Source: Myxococcales bacterium (GTDB lineage Bacteria; Myxococcota_A; Polyangia; Nannocystales; Nannocystaceae). From it: DNA of 64,000 nucleotides. Under the pieces are notes generated by a model, which was not told where the DNA came from, ran no database searches, and saw only the letters and a list, made by a program, of their open reading frames with translations. The translations under genes and the position numbers were made by a program. The stretch is taken from contig JACKDU010000006.1 in assembly GCA_020633335.1 (NCBI GenBank), positions 124,001-188,000 of the forward strand, written 5' to 3'. Below are positions 23,531-32,800 of the stretch, one piece after another. The first letter of the stretch is position 1. Each line of letters begins with the position of its first letter.

Positions 23531-24928
23531 CTAGTCGCGGCGACGACGCCCGAGGGCCATGAGGACCAGGAGCCCGAGGCCGAGGGGGAGCGGCCGGGTG
23601 TCGACGGCGCAGGCGCACCCCTCCTCCTCGGTCATCATCCCGCCGGTCGCGGAGTCGGTGGCGGTCGCCGTGACCCCGCCGGTGGCGACGCCGGAGTCGG
23701 TGCCCCCGGTGCCAGCGCCGGAGTCGGTGCCCCCGGTGCCCCCGGTGCCGGCGCCGGTGTCCGGGCCGCTCTGACCGAGGTAGATGGTGACCTGATCCTC
23801 GGCGGTGTTGAGGTCGTGGTCGACCGCCGAGATCTTGATCAGGTAGACGCCGTCCGGGAGGCTCGAGAGGGTCCACGCCTTCTCGAATTTGTAGGCCGGG
23901 TTGTCGGCGAGGAGGTTGCCGTCCTGGTAGACCATGATCTTCCAGCCGGCGCCCTCGAAGTTGTCGGTGATGTCGGCCTTGACGATGATCGTCTCGCCGC
24001 TCGCCAGCTCGGCGCCGTCGGCCGGCTCGGTGATGTTGACGATCGGCGCCTCCTCGTCCGGCGAGTTCGGGCCGAAGAAGGCGGTGAGCTCGGCGTGGTC
24101 GTCCTGCGACATCTCGTCGGGGCAGAAGACCTTGTGGACGTAGGTGCAGCCGATCGGCCCGGTCGCGTCGTTGAACTTCGTGCAGCCGTTGGCCCAGACC
24201 TTGTCGCCCGAGGTCGCGTAGGGGTACATGATGTTGGCGCTGCCGTCGATGTGATCGAGGCCCATCGCGTGGGCCGCCTCCTGGAGGGCGGTGTAGGCGA
24301 TCGTCGTCGCCTGGCTGGCGGCCCCGGTGAAGGCGAGGGTGGTGTCGCGCCACCACTGGTCGCCGCAGTCGCTCGAGCAGGAGACGCCGAGGGTCCCCGC
24401 GCCCATGCCGATGTCCTGCGGCTTGCCGCCCATCATCACCATCGAGTAGGGGAGCTCCTTGGGCGGACGCTTCTCCCAGGCGACCCGGACGCCGTAGGGG
24501 GCGAGCTTGGTCTCGAAGACCTGGATCGCCGCCAGCGCCTTGGCCTCGGTGCCGACGTAGGCCGGGTACTGGACGGTCCCCATGATGCAGTTCGACTGGT
24601 TCTCGGAGGCGTTGGTCCCGTGCTTGAGCTCGCCGCCGAGGAAGTTGAGGTAGATCGTCGTCCGGTGCGGCGGGTCCTCCCAGCCGGCCTCGAGGGCCGG
24701 GAAGCCGGGGGGCGGCTCGGCGGCGAAGCGCTCGGCCGGGGCGATCATGTCGCCCGCGCGGACCCACCCGAGCTCGTCGATCGCCGCGTCGAAGGCCTCA
24801 CGGCGGGCCTCGATCGTCGCCTCGTCGAGGGGCGGGGCGATCGTCCGCGGCTGGCCGAAGAGGGTGTCGCTCGGCTCCGCCGCGATGGTCGTGGCGGCGC
24901 CAATAAGGGCAAGGACGAGAGGGACCAT
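23531..24928 (-). CDS. Metzincin-like secreted protein with MYXO-CTERM tail
   Basis: A 465-residue secreted protein. The signal peptide is MVPLVLALIGAATTIAAEP. Residues ~85-260 look like a metzincin-type metallopeptidase: QEAAHAMGLDH at 216-226 occupies the HExxHxxGxxH position and IMYPY (Met 234) the Met-turn. However, the first zinc His is Gln 216 (codon CAG), so normal catalysis is doubtful. Residues ~285-390 form an Ig/Big-like beta domain (IVNITEPADGAELASGETI). A Gly/Thr-rich linker leads to the C-terminal GCAC motif, a membrane helix and RRRR (residues 437-465), a MYXO-CTERM signal for surface anchoring by a myxosortase. Confidence 0.85.
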   Translation of the reverse strand: MVPLVLALIGAATTIAAEPSDTLFGQPRTIAPPLDEATIEARREAFDAAIDELGWVRAGDMIAPAERFAAEPPPGFPALEAGWEDPPHRTTIYLNFLGGELKHGTNASENQSNCIMGTVQYPAYVGTEAKALAAIQVFETKLAPYGVRVAWEKRPPKELPYSMVMMGGKPQDIGMGAGTLGVSCSSDCGDQWWRDTTLAFTGAASQATTIAYTALQEAAHAMGLDHIDGSANIMYPYATSGDKVWANGCTKFNDATGPIGCTYVHKVFCPDEMSQDDHAELTAFFGPNSPDEEAPIVNITEPADGAELASGETIIVKADITDNFEGAGWKIMVYQDGNLLADNPAYKFEKAWTLSSLPDGVYLIKISAVDHDLNTAEDQVTIYLGQSGPDTGAGTGGTGGTDSGAGTGGTDSGVATGGVTATATDSATGGMMTEEEGCACAVDTRPLPLGLGLLVLMALGRRRRD

Positions 24929-25095
24929 GGGATCAAGCCTGGCACGGATCGAGGGCGCCCGTCGAGGGCCGCGGCGCTCGGCCCCGCGACCGCAGACGGT
25001 GCGCTGGGCGGGCCCCGCGGCGCCTCCAGGGTCTCCCCGCCGGCGCCCGCGGAGCACCGCTGGCAGAGGTCGTCACGGGTCCTCGGCGACGCTCG

Positions 25096-26625
25096 CTAGC
25101 CGCGGACGTTGACCTGGAGCTCGCCGACGTAGGTGAAGGTGCCGTGGTCCAGCGGCGAGGTCAGGAGCTCGATGTTGAAGGTGCCGGCGCCCAGATCGTC
25201 GCAGCGGACCTGGACCTCGGCCTCGCCGCGGACCTGGCAGCGGCGCTCGCGGCCGCCGCCGAGCGGGACGGCGAGGGCCATCATGTGGCGCCCGCCGTGG
25301 TTGCCGATCCGGAGGACGACGTCGCTATCGACGGTGATCTGCGAGCGGCGGGGGTCGATGAGCGACCAGCCCTCGGCGAAGAAGGCGGGGCGGAGCATCG
25401 GCTGGCGGGTGAACTCGCCGCGGCTCAGCGGCTCGGCCCGGAGCTGCCAGGCGGGGTCCTCGGGGAGGTGGCTGAGGCCCATCAGCGCCGGCGGCGTGAA
25501 GAGGTAGTCGGTGCGGTACTCGGCCTTGAAGACGTCTCCCTCGCGGTGACCGGCGTCCCAGGTCGCGTCGAGGAGGTGCCAGGCGCCGTCGATCTTGGCG
25601 GCGTTCCAGGCGTGGCCGCCGCCCGAGATCTCGCCGCCGATGCCCCGCGAGTCGCCGGTGACGACGACGATCTCGTCGCCCGTGACGTCGCCGATCGCCT
25701 TGATCAGGTTGGAGTAGCCGGCGCAGACGCCTAGCCCGGTGCGGAGGACGGTCTCGGCCCGCTGATCGGGGTAGAGCCCGGCGTTGAGGGCCGCGTAGTC
25801 GTAGGCGACGTGGGTCGCGGCGAAGTCGTGGATCGCCTTCACCCGCGCCCGCGGGTCGCCCTCGGCGGACGCCAGGTAGGCGCCGACCTCGGCGACGCTC
25901 GCCTTCGCGCTCGCCGGCATCGCCACCACCGCCGGGTGGACCTCGGCCGGCGAGGGCCAGAGGGGCGGCGGGGCGTCGTCCTTGGCGTCCTTGGCGTCGG
26001 CGCTGGTCGCGCCCGCGTCCGCGTCCGGCGGCGGGACCGGCGGCGGCGTGCTCCCGAGGGGGTCGGACCAGGGGTCATCCTCGGCGTTCGGCGGCGGCGT
26101 CGGGGTCTCGCTCGGCCGCGCGCCCGCCTCGATCATCCCGTCGTACTCGTTGTCGTGGGCGGCCTCGTAGAGCCACTGGAGGCCGTCGGCGGCCGCGAAG
26201 ATCCAGCCGCGCGCGCGCTCGGCCAGGGGGTGCCGGGCCTGGTCGAGGGGCCAGTCGCCGCGGGCCGAGAGGGCGGTGAAGATCGTCTCGGGCCGCGACG
26301 CCAGGAGGGCGCCGAGGAAGATGAGGTTGAGCGCGAGGGTCCGGAGGATCAGGCGGTCCCAGGTGGTCAGCGTGCGCGGGTGCCAGCGCTTCGCCTTGCG
26401 CCGGCGACGGAGCTCGCTGATCAGATCCCAGAGCGCCGGCAGGATCGGGAAGAGGAGGAGGCCGGCGAGGCAGACCAGCCAGACCGGGCCGTTGCGGTAG
26501 GCGGCGAGCGACGACGCCACCCAGACGCCGATCGTCGGCACGACGATCACCAGCGAGGTCCAGAGGAGCCGGAAGACGACGTAGATGATCTTGCCGATCG
26601 GGCTCAGCTCGGGACCTCGGGTCAT
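25096..26625 (-). CDS. Membrane protein with transglutaminase-like domain
   Basis: A 509-residue protein. The start MTRGPELSPIGKI was chosen because TAGCCT lies 10 bases upstream and it directly precedes the first membrane helix. About three hydrophobic segments occur in residues 10-120, followed by a Pro/Asp-rich linker (~165-225). Residues ~250-360 are a transglutaminase-like cysteine peptidase/acyltransferase fold with plausible triad Cys 301 (TGLGVCAGYSNL), His 338 (GGGHAWN) and Asp 353 (HLLDATWD). The C-terminal ~120 residues are a beta domain. Bacterial members cleave or cross-link cell-surface proteins; the substrate is unknown. Confidence 0.82.
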   Translation of the reverse strand: MTRGPELSPIGKIIYVVFRLLWTSLVIVVPTIGVWVASSLAAYRNGPVWLVCLAGLLLFPILPALWDLISELRRRRKAKRWHPRTLTTWDRLILRTLALNLIFLGALLASRPETIFTALSARGDWPLDQARHPLAERARGWIFAAADGLQWLYEAAHDNEYDGMIEAGARPSETPTPPPNAEDDPWSDPLGSTPPPVPPPDADAGATSADAKDAKDDAPPPLWPSPAEVHPAVVAMPASAKASVAEVGAYLASAEGDPRARVKAIHDFAATHVAYDYAALNAGLYPDQRAETVLRTGLGVCAGYSNLIKAIGDVTGDEIVVVTGDSRGIGGEISGGGHAWNAAKIDGAWHLLDATWDAGHREGDVFKAEYRTDYLFTPPALMGLSHLPEDPAWQLRAEPLSRGEFTRQPMLRPAFFAEGWSLIDPRRSQITVDSDVVLRIGNHGGRHMMALAVPLGGGRERRCQVRGEAEVQVRCDDLGAGTFNIELLTSPLDHGTFTYVGELQVNVRG

Positions 26626-26689
26626 CGGTCGGTCGAGGCTAGCACGCGCGTCGGCGGCGGGCGCCAATCGCCGCGCCCGCGAGCGTCGG

Positions 26690-27679
26690 CTACGTCGACG
26701 TCGGCCCAGGGCCGGGCTCGGCGGCCGCGAGCGCCCGCCGCCGGGCGAGCTCCGCCCCCTTCGGGCCGTGGCGCAGGACCACCCCCTCGCCGCCCTCGAT
26801 GACCGACTCGAAGACGTGGAGGAAGTCGACCTCGGGATCGAGGCCGCGCAGGCGGAGGAAGGCGAGGGCCGCCGGCGAGAGGTCGAGCTTCGACGCCAGG
26901 CCGAGGTGCTCGCGCTCCAGGCGGAGGTGGACGCTGGCGCCGTCGAAGCTCCGGCCCGCGAGCGCGAAGGGGGCGACGCGCTGCTCGACCAGCGACCAGG
27001 TCGGCGGCGGCGCGTCCGCGCGCGCGTCGTCCCGGACCGCGACCTCGTAGGCGAGGCAGCGCCGGCCCGAGAGCGGCGCCAGGAGCCCGTCGTCCGCGCC
27101 CTCGATCGGGCCGACGAGCTCCTCGGGGGGATCCTCTGCTGGCGGAAGGGACATGCTCCAACGGACAGGTAGTGATGAGGGCGCCTCCACGCCCGCGCGC
27201 TGCGAGCGGAGCGCGCCGACGACCCCGAGGGCCGCCCCCAGGGGGCCCATCCAGGCGATCGCGTCGAAGGCGAAGCCGGCGAAGGCGAGGACGGTGGCGA
27301 TGACGAAGCCGCCGAAGGCGTAGAGCGCGAGGTTGAGGGCGAAGCTCCGCCGCGGGTGCTGGTCGCGCTCGCTCAGCACCAGCGCCGTCGAGGCGTCGCC
27401 GAGGTCGATCCACGCGCGGTCGCCACAGTGGCTGCAGGCGGCGCTGACGGTCGGCGGACGCCCGGGCTCGGCGCGGTGCGGGTCGGCGGCCTCGGGCCAC
27501 GCGAGCTGGCCGCAGGTGGCGCAGATCCACGAGGCCGGCGGGCGCTCGCCGCTCTCCGGGCCGCCCTGGTCCATCTTGCGCGCGACCCGACGGACCGCCC
27601 GCCGCAGCGCCGAGCGCGAGGCGCGATTGAGGCGGGGGGAGGGGCCGGCCTTCACCGAGACGCCGCCGCTACCGCTCAC
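26690..27679 (-). CDS. Zinc-ribbon membrane protein with GIDE-like domain
   Basis: A 329-residue protein with a GTG start. Residues ~50-90 form a zinc ribbon (CATC...CSHC, two CxxC pairs). Two hydrophobic helices follow (about residues 113-150). The region around residues 180-260 resembles the GIDE domain: a DGLLAPLSGRRCLAYEVAV strand-turn, then WSLVEQRVAPFALAGRSFDGASVHL. GIDE domains occur in mitochondrial MUL1-type E3 ligases and in bacterial proteins of unknown role. No RING finger is present. It lies 117 bases downstream of the ATPase-phosphoesterase gene on the same strand and may or may not belong to that unit. Confidence 0.6.
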   Translation of the reverse strand: MSGSGGVSVKAGPSPRLNRASRSALRRAVRRVARKMDQGGPESGERPPASWICATCGQLAWPEAADPHRAEPGRPPTVSAACSHCGDRAWIDLGDASTALVLSERDQHPRRSFALNLALYAFGGFVIATVLAFAGFAFDAIAWMGPLGAALGVVGALRSQRAGVEAPSSLPVRWSMSLPPAEDPPEELVGPIEGADDGLLAPLSGRRCLAYEVAVRDDARADAPPPTWSLVEQRVAPFALAGRSFDGASVHLRLEREHLGLASKLDLSPAALAFLRLRGLDPEVDFLHVFESVIEGGEGVVLRHGPKGAELARRRALAAAEPGPGPTST

Positions 27680-27796
27680 CGCTCGCCCCCATCGCCTCCG
27701 ACCGTATCACGGCGGCGCGGCCGAACGAGGGCCGATCCCGGGCGTCGTCGACGGGCGCGGGCGGCCGCAGGCGGGCGCGGGCGCCCGTCCTCCGCC

Positions 27797-29806
27797 TCAC
27801 TCGACCGCGAAGGGGCCGAGGCTCGCCGGTCCCCGGGACCAGGTGTCGCCGCTGCGGGTGTAGGTGCGGACCTCGACCTCGTGGCGATCGCCCTCGCGGA
27901 GGATCAGCACCTCGTTGTAGCCGTGCTGCTCGGCGACCTCGCGGCTGCCGAGCGAGGGGGCGGCGGCGATCCGCAGGGTGTGATCGCTGGCGGCGTGCCC
28001 CGGCCAGCGCTCCTCGCCGAGCCACTGCGCGTGCTGGTGGCCGTGGAGGACCAGCGCGAAGCGGCGATCGAAGAGCGCGTCCTTGACCGCGCCGGCGTTG
28101 ATCAGGCCGGCGTAGGGGGCGACGTCGGTGATCGTCGGCAGCGGCGAGACCGGGTGGTGGAGGACGGCGATCCGGATCGGCGCCTCGAGCTCCCAGCGGC
28201 GGGCGCGGAGGCGGTGGAGATCCGCGCTGTGGACCAGCCCGGGGTCGAGTCGGCCGAGGCGGCGGAGCTCGGGCGCGAGCGCCTCGCCGGCCTCGCCCTT
28301 GGCCCGCGCCTCGGCGGCGAGCCGGTCGACCAGGCCGACGAGGAGCTCGTCGATCTCGCCGCCGTACTCGGCCGAGCCCAGGAGGACGACCGCGAGGCCG
28401 GCGCTCGCGTAGGTGACGACCTCGAGGGCGCGCGAGTGCGGCGGCTCCTCGAGGCGCGGGCGCGGATAGGCGGCGAAGGCCTCGGCGAAGCGGCGGTGGC
28501 GCTCGCGGGCGCCCGCGGCCCCCCGGGTCTTCATCCAGTCGACGTCGTGGTTGCCGCCGACCAGGAGGATCGGCGGCGCCCCCGGATCGACGTCGGGGTG
28601 GGCGTCGAGGCGCTCGCGGAGCGCCGCGAGGAAGGCGAGCGCGGCCTCGTTCTCCTCGGCGCGGCCGGTCTCGGTGAGGTCGCCGGAGACGATCACCAGG
28701 TGGGGCCCGCTCCCCTGGGCGCGGCGCTGGCCGACGTGCTCGAGGTAGCTCTCGCGGAGCTCCCCCTGGCCTGACCCTTGGGCCAGCTTGTCGGCGGCCG
28801 GGCCGACCCCGGCCTGGTTGACCCGGAGGGCGCTCTTGGGGCCGACGTGGACGTCGGAGATGTGGTGGATCCGCAGCGGCGGCGGCAGGTGCTCGGCGAG
28901 GATCGGATCGCCGAGGCGGGGGGCGGCGTCGGCCGGGCGATCGACGAGGCCGGCGGCGACCAGGAGCCCCAGCGCGTCCCCGGCGTCCCTCGCCGCCCGC
29001 TCGGGCTCGCCGCGGGCGACCGCCTTGAGGGCCGCCTGCTGGTCGTCGTCGAGGCCCTCGTAGAGGACCATGGCGACGTAGTCGGCGGGCGTGCGGGCGC
29101 CCTCGATCGCCCGCTGGAGGAGCCCCGCGAGCGCGTCGTCGCCGAGCTCCGCGCCCGCGGCGATCGCGTCGAGCTCGCCTCCGCGATCGGCGACGTGGAG
29201 GAGGTGGCGGGCGACGAAGGGGTTGCGGAGCCAGCGGGGATCGCGGAGCGCGAGGCGATCGAGGAGGGCGAGGGCCGCCGGATCGTCGGCCGCGAGGCGC
29301 CGCGCCTGGGCGAGCGCGAGGGGGCCGAGGTGGGGCTGGAGATCCTTGTCGGAGACCTCCTGGCGCGCCACGCCGCGCCCGCGGAGGGCGGCCCACTCGG
29401 CCGGGGTCATGGCGATGAGGAGCCCGAGCCCGCGCTCGCGGAGCTTGCCGCACCAGGCGAAGAAGCCGGCGATCGACGTCGGGTCGGCGCGCCGCGGGTG
29501 ACCCGGCCCGACCTCGCCGGCCGCGAAGATGAACTTGCCTGGCTCATCGACCAGGAGGTAGCGGGCGGCGCCGGGCTTGACCCGCGAGAGGCGTTCGACG
29601 CCGCGGAGCTCGACGAAGCGGGCGTCGCCGCCGAGGGCCGCCTCGACCGCCCGCAGCCCCCAGGTCTTGCCCGAGCGGCGGGGGCCGACGAGCGGCCAGA
29701 AGAGCCCGTGGGGCGCGCTCTCGGCGACCAGGGCGGCGAGGTCGTCCCAGGCCCGGACGTCGAGCTCGGGGCGGTAGGAGATCTGCGGGTTAAAGAGTCG
29801 GGCCAT
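27797..29806 (-). CDS. P-loop (STAND/AAA) ATPase fused to calcineurin-like phosphoesterase
   Basis: A 669-residue cytoplasmic protein. Residues 1-~300 are a P-loop NTPase: Walker A GPRRSGKT (41-48), Walker B YLLVDE (D87, E88) and a helical/winged-helix-like tail. Residues ~310-669 are a metallophosphoesterase with all motifs: SDVH (D318, H320), SGD (375-376), GGNHD (N419, H420), LHHP (550-552) and LHGHQH (588-592), so two-metal catalysis is expected. Its start lies inside the end of the large upstream gene (17-base overlap), showing coupling. The ATPase module resembles the C-terminal ATPase of that gene. It probably acts as the effector of a two-gene system, hydrolysing a nucleotide or nucleic acid; that role is inferred. 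Confidence 0.85.
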   Translation of the reverse strand: MARLFNPQISYRPELDVRAWDDLAALVAESAPHGLFWPLVGPRRSGKTWGLRAVEAALGGDARFVELRGVERLSRVKPGAARYLLVDEPGKFIFAAGEVGPGHPRRADPTSIAGFFAWCGKLRERGLGLLIAMTPAEWAALRGRGVARQEVSDKDLQPHLGPLALAQARRLAADDPAALALLDRLALRDPRWLRNPFVARHLLHVADRGGELDAIAAGAELGDDALAGLLQRAIEGARTPADYVAMVLYEGLDDDQQAALKAVARGEPERAARDAGDALGLLVAAGLVDRPADAAPRLGDPILAEHLPPPLRIHHISDVHVGPKSALRVNQAGVGPAADKLAQGSGQGELRESYLEHVGQRRAQGSGPHLVIVSGDLTETGRAEENEAALAFLAALRERLDAHPDVDPGAPPILLVGGNHDVDWMKTRGAAGARERHRRFAEAFAAYPRPRLEEPPHSRALEVVTYASAGLAVVLLGSAEYGGEIDELLVGLVDRLAAEARAKGEAGEALAPELRRLGRLDPGLVHSADLHRLRARRWELEAPIRIAVLHHPVSPLPTITDVAPYAGLINAGAVKDALFDRRFALVLHGHQHAQWLGEERWPGHAASDHTLRIAAAPSLGSREVAEQHGYNEVLILREGDRHEVEVRTYTRSGDTWSRGPASLGPFAVE

Positions 29807-32800
29807 CGGCGATCTCGAGCTCGTCGAGGTTGCGGTGGAGCCAGTCGAGGAAGGGGCGATCGATCTTCCAGCCGCGGACCGCGTCGATCAGGTCGGCGTC
29901 GCTGAGGATCGCCCGGGCGCGCCGCGGCAGCTCCTTGTAGGGGCTGAGGGTGAGGCGGCCGACCTCGCGGGCCCGCTCGAGCTCGGCGAGCACCAGCTCC
30001 TGGGCGGCGCCGCGGAGGTCGGACCAGCGCGAGCGGAAGACGGCGACCCGCTCGCGGAGGAGGCGGCGCTCGTAGAGGTCGTGGAGCGCCTCCTTCTTGA
30101 CCAGCGCCGCCCGTCGGCCGCTCCGCACCTCCTCGACCACCGCGTAGCCCATCGTCTGGAGGTAGAAGGGCCAGCCGCCGCAGAGGTCGTAGATCCAGGT
30201 CGCGGTCCGGTTCGGATCGATCGGCACGTCGTCGGGGGCGGTGACCACGAGGAAGCGGATCGCGTCCTCCTCGCGGAGCGGGCCGAGCTCGATCACCGTG
30301 TAGTCGTTGCCGAAGGAGGAGCCGGGCGCCCGGTTGGCGATCTTGATCACGTCGATCCAGTCGCTGTGGGAGCCGGCGAGGACGAGGCCGGCGAGGCCCT
30401 CCTGGCCGAGGGCGCGGAGCCAGGCGAAGAGCGCGTCGGAGCCCTCGGCGAGGAGGGCGATCTCGTCGAGGAGGATCGCCGGCGCCGGCTCGCGGCCGCG
30501 GCGGGCGGCGAGCTCGCGCCAGAGGACGTCGGCGGCCCGCGGGGTGTCGGCGAGCTCGGGGACGATGAGGCGGGCGAGGTCGTCGGGCGAGGTCGGCGGG
30601 CGCTGCCCCTGGAGGGTGCGGCGGAGGACCGGGCGGTGGCCGCCCTCGTGGGCCTCGAGGGCCATCAGGATCGAGGTCTTGCCGGCGCGGCGGGGCCCCT
30701 TGAGGAGCGCCGGCGAGGGCTGGGCGACCAGGGTGCCGAGCTCGCGCAAGATGTCCGAGCGGCCAGGTAGGTTCGGATCGTCGAGGGGGCGGCCGGGGAG
30801 GAAGCGGTTGGGCGCGAGCGCGGGCGCCTCGCCGCGGGGCTCGAGGGCGGCCTTCGAGAGGAGCGCGCGCTTGGCCGGGGTCGGGGCGAGCGACGTGCCC
30901 ACGGGCGCCTGCGCCTGGGGCTCACCGTGGCTGAGGAGGCGATCGACGAGCGAGACCCGGCGACGGGCGGCCCCGGGCTTCGCGGCGATCTCCGGGGCCT
31001 CGGCGGGGGCGCTCGGCGGGCCCTGCAGGGCGGCCTGCGCGGGTGGGCCGCGGCTCGGCGCGGGGGCAGGTCGCGTGGGCGCGGGCGCGTTCGCGGGCGG
31101 GCTCGCGGGCGCGGGCGCGGCCTCGGCGTCGGCGCTCGCGGCCGCCTCGTCGACGAGGGCGTCGAGGTCGAGGCCGCGCTCGCCGGCCTCCGCCTCCTCC
31201 TCGATCTCGAGCTCGGCCGCGGCCTCATCCTGCTCGGCGGCCACCTCCTCGGCGAGGAGCGCGGGCGCCTCGTCGTCGTCGTCGCAGGAGGCCTCGCGCG
31301 CGTCGGCGATCGGCGCCTGGCGCTCGCCCTCGCGGTCGTGGCGGCTCCGCAGCTCGCCCTCGATCTCGCGGGCGAGGCGCTCGACCAGCGGCGCGAGACC
31401 GTCCCAGAGGACGGTCGCGTTGCGGGTCTCGAGGGTCGGCGCCCGCTGGCTGACGAGCCAGCGGTCGAGGTGGCGGAGGAGGCCGCTGGGATCGCCGCCC
31501 TGGCGCGCGAGGAGCTGGCGGACGAGCTCGACGATCGCCGGGCTCGGCGGCCGGATCACCATCAGGCGGTCCCAGTGCGCGCGGAGGTGGCGGGTGAGCG
31601 CGCGGGCGACGAAGAAGTCGATGAAGGCCGCGTGGGTGAAGCGGAGCGCGCCGCCGTCGACGCCGACGAAGCCGGGGGGCAGGGCGGCGAGCGCCCGCGC
31701 GAGCGCCTCCTCGGGGAGGGCGGCGAGCGCCGGCGCGAGCTCGGAGAGGAAGGAGAGGCGGAGGGCGGCGAGCGTGCAGCCGCCCTCGCCGCCCTCCCAG
31801 GCGGTGAGCGCGAGCGCCTCGAGGAGGATCGCCCGCGACTCGGCGTCGAGCGCCCCGTCGGCGCGCGCGGCCGCCTCCTGCCAGCGGGCGAGGTAGGCCT
31901 CGAAGACGTCGGCGGTCGACACCCGGGTGGTCGGATCGATGCGCCCGAGGGTCTGGATCACCATCCCCAAGAGCAAGGGCCTTGAGACCATGTCCGAGAG
32001 GTCATAGAGGCCGGTGATCCGGCCGAGGAGGACGTCGCGGTCGCGCTCGTCGGCGGCGATCCGGGCGATCAGCGCGGCGACCTGATCGGCCGAGAAGGGC
32101 TGGAGGACGATCCTGCGGGCGGGGCGGCGGTCGAGCGCCGGCGGCAGCGAGCCCGCCCGGCCGGCGATCAGCACCCGGCCGCCGGCCTCGACCAGCTCGC
32201 CGAGCGCGGCCGCGACGGCCTCGCGGGTCGCCGGATCCGGGAGCTCGTCGAGGCCGTCGAAGCAGGGGAGGAGGCGCCCCTCGGCGATCATCGATCGCAG
32301 GCGGGCGCGCTCCTCCGGGCGATCGGGGCGCTCCGCGAGGTCGAGGATGAGCCCGAGGGGATCGCCGGCGCGGGCGGGATCGAGGCGGACGACGACCGGC
32401 AGCGAGATCCGGCGGGCGGCCCAGCGGCGCTCCGCCCAGGCGACCAGGAGCGTCGACTTTCCAGCGCCCAGCTCGCCGAGGAGGAGCGCGAGGGGATCGC
32501 TCGAGCGCGCCCAGAGATCGAGGAGGACCAGCGCCGACGTGGCCGGCCGCGCCTCGCCCTCGACGATCGCGCTCGGCGGCTCGAAGGCGTCGTCGACGTC
32601 GCGGAGGAGCGCCTGCCGCCGCGTCCGCCAGAGGCCGGCGAGGTGCTCGTAGCCGGCCAGCGAGGTCGCCCGCCCGCGGCCCGACCGGGCGGCGGCGATC
32701 ATCGCCTGACGCATCGCCCCGCGGATCCGCTGGACGGCGAAGTCCTCGAAGGGGACGTCGGCCGCGAGCGCGTGGCGCTGGGGGGCCCGCGCGAGCGCCT

